64,000 nt of DNA from Flammeovirgaceae bacterium UBA7330 (GTDB lineage Bacteria > Bacteroidota > Bacteroidia > Cytophagales > Cyclobacteriaceae), in the NCBI GenBank assembly GCA_002471275.1, contig DKPQ01000023.1, positions 124,001-188,000 of the forward strand, read 5' to 3'. The notes under the pieces were generated by a model. It was not told the origin of the DNA. It ran no database searches and saw only the letters and a list, made by a program, of their open reading frames with translations. Shown in pieces: positions 62,032-64,000 of the stretch. Within the stretch, counting starts at the first letter, position 1, and each line of letters begins with the position of its first letter. The translations under genes and the position numbers were made by a program.

Positions 62032-63114
62032 TTAGGCGGATAATTGTTCTTTGGTTGCTCTCTTCTGATAATCCATCACAATACTGGTGAGCTCTTCTAC
62101 TCCATCTACCAATGGACGGATCACAGGGATTCCCAGTTTTTCAGCAATCTCCTTTTGATGTGCGATCATTTCTGCATCATTAGCTTCTAATTCACTCAAA
62201 GTGACTGCGAGCACTTCAGCTCCCAATGCATTGATCAAAGCTACTTCGCTTTCAATAGGAGCAATTTCATAACCTACCGGAGCTTTGGTTTTATAATACT
62301 TCCTTCCGGGAGCGTGTTGTAAAACCACTCCTTTGATATTTCCTGAGATGATGAACTCTGATCCACATGGACCATAGGGATTTTGAAGCGAAGATTGTCC
62401 CTCTACAAGGATCAGGTCGGGAGCTTCGTTCCTATAGCAGTCAACAATGGCTCTCTCGATCTCTCCACTAATAAAATCATTAAGTGTAGAATCCAGGATA
62501 AAACCGTATTTATTGCCCTGTAACCAGCCTGTCTGTCCTGTGAAGATCATCTCGGCTTTTAGCCCTGCCTCCCTGCAGCCTTCCATGATAAAACGGCAGG
62601 TGGTTCGCTTACCAATCATACAATCTGTTCCTAAAACAGCTACTTTGGGTGTGTCTACTTCATAAATTTCACCACTCCAGAAATGCAGGTCTTTAGCTGG
62701 TCTTGATTTTCTGATATCCAACAGTTCTACATGGTATTTAGCAGCTGTAGCACTAAACTCCTCATCATCACACAATCGTTCGTGTAAACCTGAAACTATT
62801 GAAACACCTCTTTTCATGGCTTCGATGATCACCCCTCTGCATTCATCAGGCAATCCGCCTCCCGGAAAGGCCACCCCAATCACGAGATATTTAGGCGCTT
62901 GATCAGAAATTTCAAAAAATGATTCGATTGATTCATATACTGTGATCCCTCTATGGGTACCATCCAATACTTCACCGGCATCCCTGCCTGCATGTACATG
63001 ATCTATGATCCCCAGGAGATTGAAACGATCGGTACCCCTGATCAGCCCGTGGCTGGTTTTAGAGAAATCTTTATCGAGTAAGCCACTTGTCAGGACAATA
63101 GCATTTTCTTTCAT
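62032..63114 (-). CDS. DUF1611-family P-loop protein (DgcN-like, putative D-glutamate N-acetyltransferase)
   Basis: This 360-residue protein has an N-terminal Rossmann-like domain (about 1-140) and a P-loop-like ATPase fold with GTDCMIGKRTT (162-172), FTGQTGW and LVEGQSSLQNP. This is the DUF1611 family. Members named DgcN have been reported in a D-glutamate catabolic route, in which DgcN acetylates D-glutamate and the enolase-family partner DgcA racemises the N-acetyl product. Here the gene follows the enolase-superfamily gene by 2 nt on the same strand, which matches that pairing. Function is inferred from family and neighbour. Confidence 0.8.
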   Translation of the reverse strand: MKENAIVLTSGLLDKDFSKTSHGLIRGTDRFNLLGIIDHVHAGRDAGEVLDGTHRGITVYESIESFFEISDQAPKYLVIGVAFPGGGLPDECRGVIIEAMKRGVSIVSGLHERLCDDEEFSATAAKYHVELLDIRKSRPAKDLHFWSGEIYEVDTPKVAVLGTDCMIGKRTTCRFIMEGCREAGLKAEMIFTGQTGWLQGNKYGFILDSTLNDFISGEIERAIVDCYRNEAPDLILVEGQSSLQNPYGPCGSEFIISGNIKGVVLQHAPGRKYYKTKAPVGYEIAPIESEVALINALGAEVLAVTLSELEANDAEMIAHQKEIAEKLGIPVIRPLVDGVEELTSIVMDYQKRATKEQLSA

Positions 63115-63116
63115 TG

Positions 63117-64000
63117 TTAAAATATTTTAGTCGTTAGTTCACATCCGAGGCCCGGACGATCATTGGTACTCAGGAATCCATCCTTTAACACAAAACCTCC
63201 TTCCACGAGGTCTTTTGCCAGATCAAAGCTTCCATCCAGGTCCAGGTATTTGGTTGCGGGGCTGGCCAGGGCAGCATGTAAGGCAGCTGAAATACTGACG
63301 ATGCTTTCATCCATACAACCCCACATGAGGTCTATCCCGGCTAAAAGTGCAATGTCAGCAATGCCTTTGGCTGGGAAAATACCTCCACATTTCATCAGTT
63401 TAATGTTGTATATCCCAAAAGGCTGTGGCTTTGCTGCCATAATTAATGCGTCTTTTGGGCTGTGTAAGCTCTCATCGGCTGCACACCTTTTTCTGAGAGG
63501 TTCCATGACTTTAAACATGTCAGCATAGTGAGATCCTTTTAATGGCTGTTCGAGGAATTCCAGGTTTGCAGATTCAGTCTTTTCCATGAATTCGGTAAGC
63601 TCCTCCGGGTTATATCCCTGGTTGGCATCAATCCTGATTCCAATGTGTTCTCCAACATGTTCCCGAATTCTCAAGGTTCTCTCGATATCCTCTTCAAGCG
63701 ACTTACCTGTCTTGATCTTTAAGATTTTAAATCCCTGGTCAATATATTCATCTGCCTCAGCCAATGTTTCTTCCACTGACTTGATACCTATGGTAATGGA
63801 TGTGGGTAATGACTGATGGTGCCGACCAAGGTAATCGACAAGGGGGATGCCCAAATATTTGGTAAATGCATCGTGTAGCGCAATGTCTACTGCAGCACAA
63901 GCCGCGGGATGGTCAGCATTTTCCCGTTGAAAATCGCTGATCAGCTGATGGATATGACGTATATCTTTTCCAACCAGGCATGCTTCCAGCTTGTCGGCCA
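63117..64000 (-). CDS. Enolase-superfamily epimerase/racemase (DgcA- or dipeptide-epimerase-like), 5' end outside window
   Basis: The frame continues without a stop to base 64000, so the gene is cut at the window edge; 294 codons are visible. The internal TTG near 63854 is not its start. Active-site motifs are LKIKTGK, RIDANQG, LEQPLKG, AADES and NIKLMKCGG, with a late LDLDGSFDL. The protein resembles the dipeptide epimerase at 23233-24315, but the late motif differs (DLDGSFDL instead of DLDPHLDP), suggesting a different substrate end group. With DUF1611 downstream, N-acetyl-glutamate racemisation is the best guess. Confidence 0.85.
   Translation of the reverse strand, partial: ADKLEACLVGKDIRHIHQLISDFQRENADHPAACAAVDIALHDAFTKYLGIPLVDYLGRHHQSLPTSITIGIKSVEETLAEADEYIDQGFKILKIKTGKSLEEDIERTLRIREHVGEHIGIRIDANQGYNPEELTEFMEKTESANLEFLEQPLKGSHYADMFKVMEPLRKRCAADESLHSPKDALIMAAKPQPFGIYNIKLMKCGGIFPAKGIADIALLAGIDLMWGCMDESIVSISAALHAALASPATKYLDLDGSFDLAKDLVEGGFVLKDGFLSTNDRPGLGCELTTKIF

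Noticed and set aside
63117..63854. Complete 245-residue enolase-family protein starting at TTG 63854
   Set aside because: The frame stays open to the window end with clear family sequence upstream, so the gene is truncated by the window, not short.
1..64000. tRNA, rRNA or classical riboswitch
   Set aside because: I saw no cloverleaf with CCA-type end, no rRNA signature and no recognisable riboswitch core in the intergenic regions.

Overview
The window looks like a chromosomal segment from a Bacteroidota bacterium, probably a free-living (perhaps marine) Cytophagia-type lineage. The evidence is two SusC/SusD pairs, many lipoproteins with a short signal peptide and lipobox, FecR/ECF-type signalling, AT-rich intergenic DNA and no clear Shine-Dalgarno use. 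No rRNA, tRNA or phage gene is visible. The exact genus cannot be read from the sequence.

Layout. 1-5771: end of a surface lipoprotein gene, then a SusC/SusD pair closed by a strong terminator. 5841-7232: a ceramidase-like protein. 7339-18098: an eight-gene, very tightly packed minus-strand operon (ceramidase-like protein, PhoPQ-related protein, esterase, GDPD phosphodiesterase, PHP phosphoesterase, GH31, GH92 alpha-mannosidase, esterase). 18215-22050: M20 amidohydrolase, L-serine dehydratase and a jelly-roll lipoprotein. 22164-25353: a plus-strand operon of an alpha-oxoamine-synthase-like PLP enzyme, a dipeptide epimerase and an exported amidohydrolase. 25354-31490: a plastic region with a 22-nt periodic palindrome array, dispersed hairpin repeats, a PIN toxin with a 55-aa partner, a beta-lactamase-fold hydrolase, a small lipoprotein, three copies of a roughly 100-bp repeat and an IS110 transposase. 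31491-45236: a second polysaccharide-utilisation-like locus on the minus strand (FecR, STN-type SusC, SusD, PIG-L deacetylase, GH20, amidohydrolase, jelly-roll lipoprotein, double alpha/beta hydrolase).

45480-61014 reads as a galactosamine-type catabolic region. It holds an AgaS isomerase/deaminase, a tagatose-6-phosphate-kinase-like enzyme, a second PfkB kinase and a tagatose-bisphosphate-type aldolase. These are divergent from a DeoR regulator and followed by a GH43-like lipoprotein, a sigma factor and an operon of an Nramp-fold transporter, an SDR-like protein, a DHDPS-family aldolase and a Gfo/Idh/MocA oxidoreductase. A sulfurtransferase and a GH36 alpha-galactosidase-like enzyme follow. 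61144-64000 holds an EamA transporter and a DUF1611 plus enolase-superfamily pair that resembles D-glutamate catabolism.

How the parts fit. GH20 and GH36 enzymes and the surface deacetylase could release amino-sugars or galactose. SusCD would import oligosaccharides, and the AgaS/kinase/aldolase set would feed triose phosphates to glycolysis. The most unusual material is non-coding: three short-period arrays (22 nt, 21 nt and 11 nt), all in tail-to-tail gene junctions. The 21-nt array is two inverted arms around a central palindrome. The most unusual protein is an Nramp-fold transporter that lacks the canonical metal ligands and is translationally coupled to sugar-acid-type enzymes.
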